Assembly (NCBI GenBank): GCA_018136815.1
Contig: CM030940.1
Span: forward strand, 3,598,833 to 3,662,832
From: Isochrysis galbana
Taxonomy: Eukaryota > Haptophyta > Isochrysidales > Isochrysidaceae
DNA length: 64,000 nucleotides
Reading direction: 5' to 3'
Shown: positions 33,259 through 42,300 of the stretch, piece by piece
Layout of the letters: each line of letters begins with the position of its first letter
How positions within the stretch are numbered: position 1 is the first letter of the stretch
The notes under the pieces: model-generated
The model's database searches: none
Told to the model about the DNA's origin: nothing
The model's input: only the letters and a program-made list of their open reading frames with translations
Made by a program: the position numbers and the translations under genes

Positions 33259-34805
33259 TTTTAACTTCTTAATAGTCTCACCGCAACTAAGTTTATACTT
33301 GGTTGACCCATGGGGGGGCACGAGCCCCCCCCTCTCTCCACTCCTCCCCTGCCATGGGGGAGGAACCACCCATCCTCCTGGCACGCCTGATGGCTTGCCA
33401 GGAGGCCACTGCCCTACTGACCCACTCCCTTCCCCACAGGCTCGCCCCATTCGCCCATCCTGGCCCCTCGTGACCAGCCCATCGCTCCAACCCCCCCTCC
33501 CCCCCTGTCGACAGGCAGACAGGTGCAGATTGGGGGCCCCAGAGGCTCAGGAGCGCCAGCGAGGGAGAGGCAGGGGAGGCCAGGGCCCAGCCCCAGCCTC
33601 CTCTGCCCCCTGAGCTGGCCTCCAGGAGCCTCCAGGGGTCGCCAGGGGCAGCTGCAGGCCTGCCGCAGGCGCGCCATCGCGCGTGCCTGCAGGAGAGGGG
33701 AGAGAGAGCGCGGAGAAGGGGGTGGGCGGAGCGAGAGCTCCGCTCACCGGAAAATAGGTAAGTCCCGCACCTGTTTACAGGAGAAGTCGGGGCTGAGACC
33801 GCCGCCCACTCGGAGACACAGGAGGAAGGGGGGGAATGATCACCGGGGGGAGGCGCGGGCCACCGGACCATATCTAAGCCCTTCCCCCCTATCCCCCTAG
33901 TAGTGCACGGGGGGAGTCGCCTTATGGCGGGGGGAGAAAGAAGGGCCGGGGGAGTGGGGGTGTAGAAAGTTTTCCTACGTGAGTAGAAAGTAGAGGGTCC
34001 ACGGCCGCGTGTGCGGTGAGACTATTAAAAGGTTTATTTTATTTTATTTTAATAGTCTCACCGCACACGCGGCCGTGCGGCCGTGGACCCTCTACTTTCT
34101 ACTCACGCAGCAAAACTTTCTACACCTCCACTCCCCCGGCCCTTTCCCCCCCGCCATCAGGCGACTCCCCCCGTGCACTACTAGGGGGATAGGGGAAAAG
34201 GGCTTAGATATGGTCGGTGGCCCGCGCCCCCCCCCGGTGATCCGTTCCCCCCTTCCTCCTATGCCTACCGGGCTGGCGGCGTCCTCAGTCCCGACTTCTC
34301 CTGTAAACAAGTGCGGGACTTACATATTTTTCGGTGAGCGGAGCCCTTGCTCCGCCCACCCCCTTCTCCGCGCTCTCTCTCCCCTCTCCTGCAGGCACGC
34401 GCGATGGCGCGCCTGCGACAGGCCTGCAGCTGCCTCTGGCGACCCCTGGAGGCTCCTGGAGGCCAGCTCAGGGGGCAGAGGAGGCTGGGGCTGGGCCCTG
34501 GTCTCCCCTGCCTCTCCCTCGCTGGCGCTCCTGGGCCTCAGGGGCCCCCACTCTGCACCTGTCTGCTTGTCGAGCAGGGGGGGAGGGGGGGTTGGAGCGA
34601 TGGGCTGGCCACGAGGGGCCAGGACGCGCGAATCAGGCGAGCCTGTCAGGGAGAGAGTGGGTCAGCAGGGCAGTGGGCTCCTGGCAAGCCATCAGGCGTG
34701 CCAGGAGCATGGGTGGTTCCTCCCCCATGGCAGGGGAGGAGTGGAGAGAGGGGGGGGCTCGTGCCCCCCCATGGCCCATGGGCGAACTAAGTATAAACTT
34801 AGTTG
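33259..34805. mobile_element. Tail-to-tail palindromic dimer of a short LINE-related element
   Basis: Two inverted copies of a unit of about 750 bp meet at about 34036-34046. The left copy runs from its 5' hairpin at 33285 rightwards to its T-rich tail; the right copy mirrors it back to the 5' hairpin at 34785-34804. A separate 26-bp inverted tail stub (33259-33284) precedes the left copy. The unit shares its 5' hairpin (AACTAAGTTTATACTT) and 3' tail (GCGGTGAGACTATTAA) with LINE subfamily A, and has a CCTAGTAGTGCACGGGG block like that LINE's 3' UTR. The interior is GC-rich and non-coding apart from short frames. The unit therefore looks like a SINE-like or deletion derivative moved by the LINE. 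The arms differ by a few percent. A 17-bp target-site duplication brackets the whole dimer. Confidence 0.85.
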
Positions 34806-34958
34806 TAACCGATAAGAAATAAGAAACAAGAAATCATTATGACCCGGCGCGGAGCGCCGAAGGAAGTGAGCGAAGAAACTCAGCGTGCTGGTGGCAGAGG
34901 GGTTAAGGAAAGTGTACAGGAGAAAAATCTCTGTTTTCTTAATGGTGCACCCCTACTG

Positions 34959-35275
34959 TAAGGCTGGGGGTCAATGGGGGCCTCGCGCCCCCCTCTCTCC
35001 ATCGCGGACACCCCCCGGGGTGGGCCCGTACAATCAACCCCAGCCCCTGCCCTCTGGCAGGGGCTGGGCAATCAACACTCTGGTCCAGACCCCTAGTGGG
35101 CGCGGGCCGAGACTCGCACTCCCACGCCCAGCATGGGCATCATCTACGATGAATGCGACGACAACTTGCACACTTAGACCCTGCTTTTTAACTTTAAATT
35201 TCGGCGGTTGTCGCGACCGGTAGGCCCTGTCGGACGCCTCACCACGTCGCGCTCGCCGCCTCCCCCCCCCTCGCA
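34959..35275. other. Spacer before the PX gene
   Basis: C-rich near 34985-35050, with an inverted AGCCCCTGCC/GGCAGGGGCT pair at about 35042-35067. No gene seen. Confidence 0.4.
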
Positions 35276-37251
35276 ATGGGCGCGCCGGGCTGCCAGGCTT
35301 CGTGTGGGGGCGGCACCGCGCCATGCAAGGGCGTTCTGGGTGAGGCGAGCCGGCTTCAAGCGCGAATGAGGGATTCGGCACACGTGGGAGGGCTCAAGGC
35401 TGGTTCGCGCACGCCACTGCGCGACGCCTCAAACCTCTCATCCAGCTCCATCTCAACTGCTTCGAGGGATCTACAGGGATTCGAGCAGAGCAGTGGAGTG
35501 GCAGATGAGCAGCAGGTGTGCTCTTCGACTTCAACGTACGCGCACAGCCCTGACGGGATACTGCCGGACGACCTGCAGCCCCAGCTGCCACCTCTCATGT
35601 TCCTCAGATCGGACAACAACATACTCCTCTGCCCAAGGATTCGAGCCATGTGGACGCACCCCATGAGCAAGACTGCTGGCCCCAAGCTGTGAAGTTGCGC
35701 GAGTTGGGCACAGCTGCCACAGCCCTTCCGTCGACACCAGTTGTGAATGCGCCAAATTCTGCTATGCAAGCCGATGAAACTCCTACAAAGGGTGGCTCTA
35801 GCTCGTTCGACCCAACGGCAGACGGCGTTGCGCAGGCGGTCGCTTTGGCCGGCATCAGTGCACATCAAGAGGATGTGCACATATCTGGCAACGCCTGCCT
35901 CGGCCCTCGGTCAGTGGCGCTTCGCCATCTCAGCGCCAGTGTGCTCCCTCTCACTCCTATGGGTCGTGCAACAGCACCATCGTCTTTCTCGGCAATCGCC
36001 GGCGGCCTCACCATCCTTCCTGCCCCGCCAACGGGAGCGCCTCCGACGCCACTCATTCCTCCTGATCCTGTGCGCATCCCGTCCGATGGCACTCGCGCGT
36101 CGTTCCATCCAACGAGCTTTCATCACTATTCAGTCCATACTTCGTCCATTGCTCATCCCCCTACCTCCACGCACCTCTCCCTCACGCTTGGCGATGGGCA
36201 TCCTGCCGCGGGCCGCGTGGCTGGTGGGCGGCTATCGCCGACGGGCACCGCGTCTGTAGTCGCGCCGTCGGAGATTGTGAGCGAAGCTCCTATTTCAGCG
36301 CTCTCGGGAATCTCGAGCTTTTCAGCTATTTCTGGCATCTCAAGCAGGATGATGCCTGTGCGCGAGCCGAGACAGGTGAGCGATACCTATGGCAGCGGGC
36401 TGCAATGATTATGGATCGGGCAAGCGCTGATGGGCGCCTGACGCTCACATGCCACAACGTGTGGCTGCGGCGCTCCAGGTGCACGCGCCGAACCCGAGGC
36501 CTCCCACTCCATGTCAAACCTCCTGTCTCCCTCAGGTCCAGGCCGTGCTCGTCTCCGGTTTCAGCCTCGTGACGCACATCGGCCGACCCTTCGTACAGTA
36601 CATTCTCAGAGTCCCGTGCCACGAAGGTGCGAACATGCAACGCTGCTTCCAGTCGAAGCGACAGATCTATAGTCAAATTGACATTCCCCAGATTGCAACA
36701 TCCACTGGGGTCAAATAGACCCTACGCTCCCCATGCCTTCTTAGGAGAGCATGTTGCATTCCGTCGGTTTTCCGACTTTCTCGCCCTGGACGAGCAGCTC
36801 TCCCGCTTCATCAGTGGCCGTGGGTGCTGCGCTTCGCGGGAACTACCATCACTTCCCCCGAAGACTCCATTCTGGGTTGACGCCACGCAGAGGGAGGTGA
36901 CGTTGCGTAGGTGCGTCCCCGGGGGCCGATTTGTGAGCGCACGCCACTCGGGCTAGCAGATCCCGTAAGCCTGTGGCGTCCTCCGACCCACTCCCTCGTA
37001 NNNNNNNNNNNNNNNNNNNNNNNNNNNNNNNNNNNNNNNNNNNNNNNNNNNNNNNNNNNNNNNNNNNNNNNNNNNNNNNNNNNNNNNNNNNNNNNNNNNN
37101 TTTTAGCTTTCGCGTCATTCGTCATAGGTGGGGCACTTTGCAGCTCTACCTCGACTCGTTGCTCGACATAGTCAGCATGGCCTCGGAGGCCGCTGACGAG
37201 GCAAATGGCCGAGCGTGGGATTTGTTGCGCACCTTCCTCCAGCTGCCCTAA
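35276..37251 (+). CDS. PX-domain (phosphoinositide-binding) protein, five exons
   Basis: The exons are 35276-35515, 35608-36375, 36536-36626, 36745-36910 and 37128-37251, all GT-AG and phase-consistent, giving about 462 aa. The first 335 or so residues are disordered and rich in Ser/Pro/Thr. The C-terminal domain is a PX fold: VQAVLVSGFSLVTHIGRPFV, then HVAFRRFSDFLALDEQLSRF (the R-R-[FY]-S-D-F motif whose Arg contacts phosphatidylinositol phosphates), the proline loop LPSLPPKTPF, and a helical end WGTLQLYLDSLLDIV. PX proteins bind PI3P on endosomes, so a sorting or adaptor role is likely. The 100-N gap falls inside the last intron, so the coding sequence seems complete. An alternative start is the ATG at 35366. 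Confidence 0.8.
37001..37100. other. Assembly gap (100 N)
   Basis: Exactly 100 N, the usual placeholder for an unknown length. It lies in the last intron of the PX gene. Confidence 1.
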
Positions 37252-37756
37252 GAGCAGGCGTAAGCTTCGTTGTAACCCATCTCTTACTGGGCGATCAACA
37301 ACCTCGTGTGACTAGCCAGCTAGGCATTCGGGAGCATTGACGAACGGGTCGCACCCGGTGCTTGGTGGCCTTGAACTGCCAGTCCTATCCAGTGCGAAGG
37401 CCTTTAGTAGTAGGTAGTTTATGTTCTACGTAAACAGCCCAGTGGCCAGTGGTACATTCGTCTCCAACAACAGGTCTCAACGACCCCCATACAGTTGCGC
37501 AAACACGTAGTCTTAAAGACTACCTTGTTGTCTTCGGGGGGGGAGAGAGAGAACGGAAAATGTCTGCCTGCCTCCTTTGCCGCCTTTTGACCAACGGCCA
37601 AAGCCTCGCCCGATCTTCCCCAAGGTTCGCTCCCTCCCGCCCGAGGGCCTCCCCTGTCATCTCCACGCTTGGGGTGCCCAGATTTGCCCTGACAACCCAC
37701 TAAACACGGCCCAAAGCTCATGGTGCCATGGAGGTCCGGCGCCCAGGTCTAAAACA
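37252..37756. other. Spacer between the PX gene and a LINE
   Basis: No gene seen. A GGGGGGGAGAGAGAGAA run lies at about 37539-37555. The right end passes directly into the A-run that is the LINE tail on the other strand. Confidence 0.4.
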
Positions 37757-38076
37757 AAAAAAAAACTTCTTAATAATCTCGCCGCGCGCGCGACTTTGCA
37801 CGGTAACTTCGCAGCCTCGCCCGTTTCCTTTCACTCCCCCTACACCTGCCTTGCGGCTCGTCCCCTCGTGCTCTACCTAGGGGCTGGGTGTCGTGGGTCT
37901 CCAGTGACAGACGGTGTGTGCCGATTCGCGATGGCCTGTTTCGCGCCTTCCTCCTATGCCATCGGGCTACCGGCTATTGTGTGTTAGCTCCTTGTGCTGG
38001 GTGTCAGGCAGCTGAGGTCAGTGTGTCTAGGGCCTACTCTAGGACGATGGGCGGCTCGCGGCGCGGGGTCACTCGG

Positions 38077-40572
38077 TTAGGCTAGGCGCTCTGCTATGTT
38101 GAGGGCTTCCGCTACCAGAGACAGATTCGTGCTCATGACTAGGGCGCCTTTGTTGTTCGTTAAGAAGACAGGGGCGCTGAGGTCGTGTGGAGATTTGATT
38201 TTCGGCTTCCTTCCCAGGGAGGCCTTGCGCGTGCGTGCGGTTAAGAAGTTGTCCGGAGGTTCCCGACCTCTGACGAGGGCCGTGAACCTGCTTAGGACTC
38301 TTTCGATAACCGGTACGTGGTGGAAGGTGTGATTTTCGAATTCCACTTTGTAGAAGTCGCTTATGATATATCTCCATGCTATTATGTAGAGGGCTTTAAG
38401 GCTATCCGGCGTCGGGGAATTCGGGTAGGCGAATAGTCTGTCTTTGATTTTTTGAGTCGTCGATCTGCCTTTCGCCGGGGTGTACCCCGCTACGGCTTCT
38501 ATGGTTTGAAATATCGGAAGCGTGGACGGGCATCTAGCTAGGTGCGTCGAGTTCTCTCTGTGTTTCCCGCAGAGTCTACATCTTGTGGTGGTCGCCGCTG
38601 CGAACCGGTTTCTCGTACCCAGCCTCCTATGGGTAACGTGCTTGAAATGCAGGTGTTTGTCTGTGTGTTTTAATAGGGGGTGGGTATAGAGTTTCGCCAC
38701 ATGCTTCCATTCGTCATGCGTCAGGTCTAGCTTGCGGGCCCACGCCTCCCTCGCTGGCTGAGGTTTGTTGCGGGGGCCGTCCCCTTTGAGCTCTCGCGTT
38801 ATATCCGACACGGTGATTTGGTCTAGTTGTGTCTTTTCGTTAAGCGTGTATTCGTCCGCAAGAGGGAATTCGAGGTGTTTCGGGCCTTTTAGTCCAGTTT
38901 CCCATTTGGCTGGCGCGTCGCGGGCTATTGCGTGCAATTTGGCGAGTAGGGCCGCCGCGCACTCTGGGTGGAGGAATAGGCACGTCGGGCCGTTGAGGCA
39001 AACCCCCGAGATCTTTTTGTGTGGATGAAGGCGGCAGCGGATCGTGCACTTGTTGTCGATCCATGCTCCGGGGATCTCGTGCGAGAGGTTGCAACGTACC
39101 CCGCGCTTGTTGCGCAGACAAAGGCCTTGCGTGAAGCGGGCGCATGGCTTGGGAGGGGCCTTACCGAGCGCCTCGTGGGCCGATTTAGGGCGGGGAGTGA
39201 GCTTGCGCGACTCATTGCGCTCCCTGCGCTTGGCGGCTTCAGCGTCGCACTCGCAGATGCGGTGGATCGGGGAGAGGCCTAGAGCCACCTCTGGGCGCCA
39301 GCCTTTGCACCCCTTGGTGCTTCCGTGTATCATGAGCTTGTGTGGCGATTGGATGTTCGGGGGCATCGCGATTGGTTTGCACGCCCTGATGGCGTAGTTG
39401 ACCGGCACCGTTTTGTTGTCGATGGTGAGAACGATCTTGCGCGGGAAGTTGCCCGAAAGAAAGGTTCCTTGCGCTGCGGAGACGTAAAGGTGCCAGCGGG
39501 TAGAGTGGGCTACTTTCGACACGAAAGTGCCTGACTCACCTTCGAGTTTCATCCGTTCGCGGTTCCCCTTTAGGAAAGTGAGGCCTTGTGCCTCAACCGC
39601 TTTGACGAGTGAGCTCAAACTGGTTTTCGATGCTTGTGCGAGGCCTTCCGCCTCGACCACGATATGAGCCGCGACGTCTTGGAGCGCCTCGTAAAGGGCC
39701 TTGCGAGAGGAGGTGCCTTTTTTGTTGAGCTTTTCTTCGATGGAGTCCACGCTGACGCGCACGGGGATGTCTTGGCCCAAGGCGCGGATGATGGTGAGGT
39801 CGCCGTATTTGGCCTTGAACTGTTGAGCGCAGTCTTCGTTGACTGCTACGTGCCACGGGCCCCTCGCCGAGCGGGCCCAGAAGTCTGGCTCGGGGTCGAC
39901 TCCCTCGAGTTCTAGGAGAAGTTCGACGATGGCGGCATACACCGTCGTGTCCTGGATTATGATGTCTCCGGCCTGGTGGAATGAGAGCTCGAAGTTGGCG
40001 TCTGAATCTGTGATGATGTTGTCTTCGTCGGAGTCTTGTCCCTGTGAGGCGGGGTCGGGGGTGTTCGTACTCAGTGTCGTGCGGGCGCGGGCAGTAGGCG
40101 GTGTCATTCGGCGCTGGTCTCTCCCAGGGGGGTCGTACCTTTGTGTCTCTTGTGTGTTGCGTGCTGAGTGTGAGGGGGTGCTTCTGAAGAGTGTGTTGTG
40201 CGTTGAAGTGGAGTGGATGATGTGCCCATAAGGGCCACCCGGCCTCGGGCCGCGCTGCCTGAGCAGCGCGACCCTTGCCAGGGCGAGAGGGGCCTCTGCC
40301 ATAAGGCATGCCCAGTGGAAGGGTGGCTGCATGAGCCTGGCACTGATGGGATGCTTCCAGCAGCCTGCTGTCCCCCATGGGGGAGGCCAGCATGGCTGCC
40401 ATGGGTGGTGTGGCCGGGGCCACGGGCCGTGTGGCGCGACCGGAGTCGCACGCACCTGCTCGGCCTCGGTGGGCGGACGCGGCCGCTTCGATAGCGGCTG
40501 CTCCATGGTCGCTGGTGGGGCGCCCTCGGCGGGGGGCCCGAAGGAGAGGGGAGTCGCGGCGGCGCGCTCCAT
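38077..40572 (-). CDS. Intact 831-aa LINE fusion ORF: CCCH-finger protein joined to the C-terminal zinc-finger domain
   Basis: I chose the ATG at 40572 because it follows the 5' hairpin, as in the other copies; the frame is open a further 22 codons upstream. The first 190 residues are Pro/Thr/Arg-rich. A folded region at about 195-400 follows (IVELLLELEGVDPEPDFWAR, GPWHVAVNEDCAQQFKAKYG, GLTFLKGNRERMKL). Next are CCCH fingers: CARFTQGLCLRNKRGVRCNLSH without its last residues fits C-x7-C-x8-C-x3-H, and a second ends CLNGPTCLFLH. The frame then joins AKWETGLKGPKHLEFPLADEY and the finger CRLCGKHRENSTHLARC, ending NIAERLA. There are no stops in 2.5 kb. It should bind nucleic acid but has no catalytic domain. 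Confidence 0.8.
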   Translation of the reverse strand: MERAAATPLSFGPPAEGAPPATMEQPLSKRPRPPTEAEQVRATPVAPHGPWPRPHHPWQPCWPPPWGTAGCWKHPISARLMQPPFHWACLMAEAPLALARVALLRQRGPRPGGPYGHIIHSTSTHNTLFRSTPSHSARNTQETQRYDPPGRDQRRMTPPTARARTTLSTNTPDPASQGQDSDEDNIITDSDANFELSFHQAGDIIIQDTTVYAAIVELLLELEGVDPEPDFWARSARGPWHVAVNEDCAQQFKAKYGDLTIIRALGQDIPVRVSVDSIEEKLNKKGTSSRKALYEALQDVAAHIVVEAEGLAQASKTSLSSLVKAVEAQGLTFLKGNRERMKLEGESGTFVSKVAHSTRWHLYVSAAQGTFLSGNFPRKIVLTIDNKTVPVNYAIRACKPIAMPPNIQSPHKLMIHGSTKGCKGWRPEVALGLSPIHRICECDAEAAKRRERNESRKLTPRPKSAHEALGKAPPKPCARFTQGLCLRNKRGVRCNLSHEIPGAWIDNKCTIRCRLHPHKKISGVCLNGPTCLFLHPECAAALLAKLHAIARDAPAKWETGLKGPKHLEFPLADEYTLNEKTQLDQITVSDITRELKGDGPRNKPQPAREAWARKLDLTHDEWKHVAKLYTHPLLKHTDKHLHFKHVTHRRLGTRNRFAAATTTRCRLCGKHRENSTHLARCPSTLPIFQTIEAVAGYTPAKGRSTTQKIKDRLFAYPNSPTPDSLKALYIIAWRYIISDFYKVEFENHTFHHVPVIERVLSRFTALVRGREPPDNFLTARTRKASLGRKPKIKSPHDLSAPVFLTNNKGALVMSTNLSLVAEALNIAERLA

Positions 40573-40577
40573 CGCGT

Positions 40578-40593
40578 CTAAGTATAAACTTAG
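40578..40593 (-). other. LINE 5' terminal hairpin (subfamily A)
   Basis: CTAAGTTTATACTTAG has a 6-bp stem with a TTAT loop, five bases before the ATG. The same sequence stands at the ends of the palindromic dimer at 33285 and 34804. Confidence 0.75.
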
Positions 40594-40646
40594 TTGTTTA
40601 AAATTGAGGGAAAGGCTAGGGCGCCGTGCATGGGTCACGGGGGCAA

Positions 40647-40955
40647 ATCACCAATGTGCACGCCGTGCATGCGCACCATCGGTTCCCCCGCGGAGACGCC
40701 GTGCGTGCGCATGCCAACTTTTCCCCTCTGCGTACCCTCTAAGGCCCACAACTACGTAAACGTGCAGTATAAGAGATATTTCTTCACGGAGCACGTGTGA
40801 TGACTTGCAATCACATTGTGCACGCCGTGCATGGGCACGGCGCGATGTGCATCGGCCCCCCCCGCGGGCCGCGGGGGCGCCGTGCGTGCGCGCGTGCGCA
40901 TAGCGCATAGCAACTTCCAGGAAGATGCACGCCGTGCGTTCACTCTTTCCGCGGG
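40647..40955. repeat. Diverged duplication built on GTGCACGCCGTGCATG words
   Basis: A block at 40647-40725 (AATCACCAATGTGCACGCCG, then CGCCGTGCGTGCGCATGCCA) recurs in expanded form at 40808-40920, with a third partial copy at about 40924-40945. The words are themselves palindromic (GTGCAC, GCATGC). It lies immediately upstream of the minus-strand LINE. No gene is seen in it. Confidence 0.7.
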
Positions 40956-42300
40956 GGAACTCTGGGCGCGGAGGGCGGGCGGGAACCCTGGGGGCACCCC
41001 CCTGGGACCGAGGATTATTACAGTATATGACGAGAACACTAACGTAAACAACTGGTCTGTCTTTTGGTATCGCCCCCACAGTGTGAGAAAAAGTCCCGCT
41101 GGGGGACAATAAGAAAAAACTGGGCTCAAGCAGACAAGTCCCCGGCACCCGGGGAGACAGTCGCGAGAGGTGAGGCGGGAGAGGAGAATTCTCTCGGGGG
41201 AGGATTAGAGAGGGTGAGGGCCGTGCGAAACAACTGTAATGCAGCGACCGGGAAACGTAAGTTCTCTGTCGTTTACCGACAAACGATTTGACAACTCCAC
41301 GATAGATAGAATGATTTATCATAAACATATCATTAAATTATGTTACGAATGGTGCCCCCGGCGCCCCTTCAAACATGCCACAGACACTAGAAATCAGGCT
41401 CTAGACGCGCACATATGGACTGCCTGCGCGTCGCAATGCGGCGCTGCCCCCCCAATTCGACCCCTTCGAGCCCTGTAGCCGATCAACTGACCGGCCGCGC
41501 CTGCCGAGAGAGACGCCAACTCTGACTTTTTCAGCCAGGGAGGCTTGCTGCGAGGCGGGTGTGGGCTGGGGCGGGGTCAGGTGCTGGGTATGGCACACCC
41601 AGGCCAAGGCCGGGCGGGGGGCTCGCGCTGCGCGCGCGCTGCTCGCACCTGGCTTCTGGCGCTCGCTCGTCTGCGCGCTGCGAAGGGGGGGAGTGCGAGA
41701 ACGACCTGGAGGCGAGCGCGGCGAGCGTGAAGGGACACATCGCGGCAGGCAGCGTGGGGGGGACTTACCTTTGGTGTTGGCCGCGCGAGCACCCCCCTGT
41801 GGCAAGCTGGGCTGCCAGAGCAAGGAGTGGGGGAAGGGGGGGGAGGGGAGCGGCGCGCGGCGGGCCTCCGCGGCCGCTGCAGCGGCTAAGTCCCCGGCAC
41901 CCGGGGAGATAGCCGCTGGAGCGAGCCCTTATTGTTATTGTCACCTTTTGGCACCAGAATCTCACACTGTGCTCGCCCCTCCTCCCCCCCCCCCCCTCCC
42001 CCCCCCTTCCCCTCTCACTGACCCCTACCAGAGAAAGAAGGCTCCTACTGCCTGCCTCCCTCCTCCCTCCTCGCTCACCCTCCAGCTCTCTCCTCGCCCT
42101 CGTCTTCCTCACGATGGTGGCGACTCGGCGCGCATCCGTACGGTCCTCCGTCCTCTCCTCTCGTGCTCCTGCTCGCTGGCTTCGTTCGACTCTCTCGACA
42201 CGGCCACGCCAATCTTGTGTCGAGTCGAGCGGAGCCGGAGGGCTCTGAGCCACTCCGTCGCGAGCAGCACCGGCGGCTAGCGCGGCGCTTTGGCCCTCCT
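40956..42300. other. Non-coding region with hairpins and pyrimidine tracts
   Basis: No supported gene; the 239-aa and similar frames are low-complexity. It holds two copies of an AAGTCCCCGGCACCCGGGGA hairpin (41136 and 41887), an inverted CACAGTGTGAGA/TCTCACACTGTG pair (about 41079 and 41961), a poly-C run at 41982-42007, and pyrimidine-rich DNA to 42090. It might be a decayed mobile element of about 900 bp bounded by the inverted pair, but that is unproven. Confidence 0.4.
41880..41918. repeat. Strong 39-nt hairpin
   Basis: Outer arms CAGCGGCTA and TAGCCGCTG pair perfectly over 9 bp. The inner arms TCCCCGG and CCGGGGA pair over 7 bp around a CAC loop, with an AG/GA internal mismatch. The inner part recurs at 41138-41157 without the outer arms. 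Confidence 0.75.

Larger units (their letters stand above)
32920..34958. mobile_element. Tc1/mariner-like TIR element without transposase, carrying a nested insertion
   Basis: The left end, CAGTAGGGGTGCACCATTAA, is repeated in inverted orientation at the right end; the perfect match runs at least 24 bp. Both ends are bordered by TA (32918-32919 and 34959-34960). A TA duplication and CAGT-type termini are the Tc1/mariner signature. Without the 1.55-kb palindrome nested at 33259-34805 the element is about 490 bp. It holds one short frame (33027-33251, about 74 aa, basic, MNKKLNESKKARYVRATGER) with no DDE motif, so it is a non-autonomous, MITE-like copy. Confidence 0.8.
37757..40595 (-). mobile_element. 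LINE subfamily A, both ends present, internally deleted
   Basis: In its own sense the copy starts with the hairpin CTAAGTTTATACTTAG (40593-40578), has an ATG five bases later (40572), one open frame to 38077, a 3' UTR with a CCTAGGTAGAGCAC block, and the end GGCGAGATTATTAAGAAG plus T's (37766-37757). The deletion removes the endonuclease and RT. It joins the CCCH-finger region to the C-terminal zinc-finger region in frame near 38930-38950. A target-site duplication is not evident. Confidence 0.85.

Noticed and set aside
36811-37251. Frames translated through the N gap
   Set aside because: The N's supply no residues; the PX exons on either side join by splicing around the gap.
41561-42280. 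239-aa plus-strand frame
   Set aside because: It is low-complexity, spans poly-C and hairpin DNA, and has no conserved motif.
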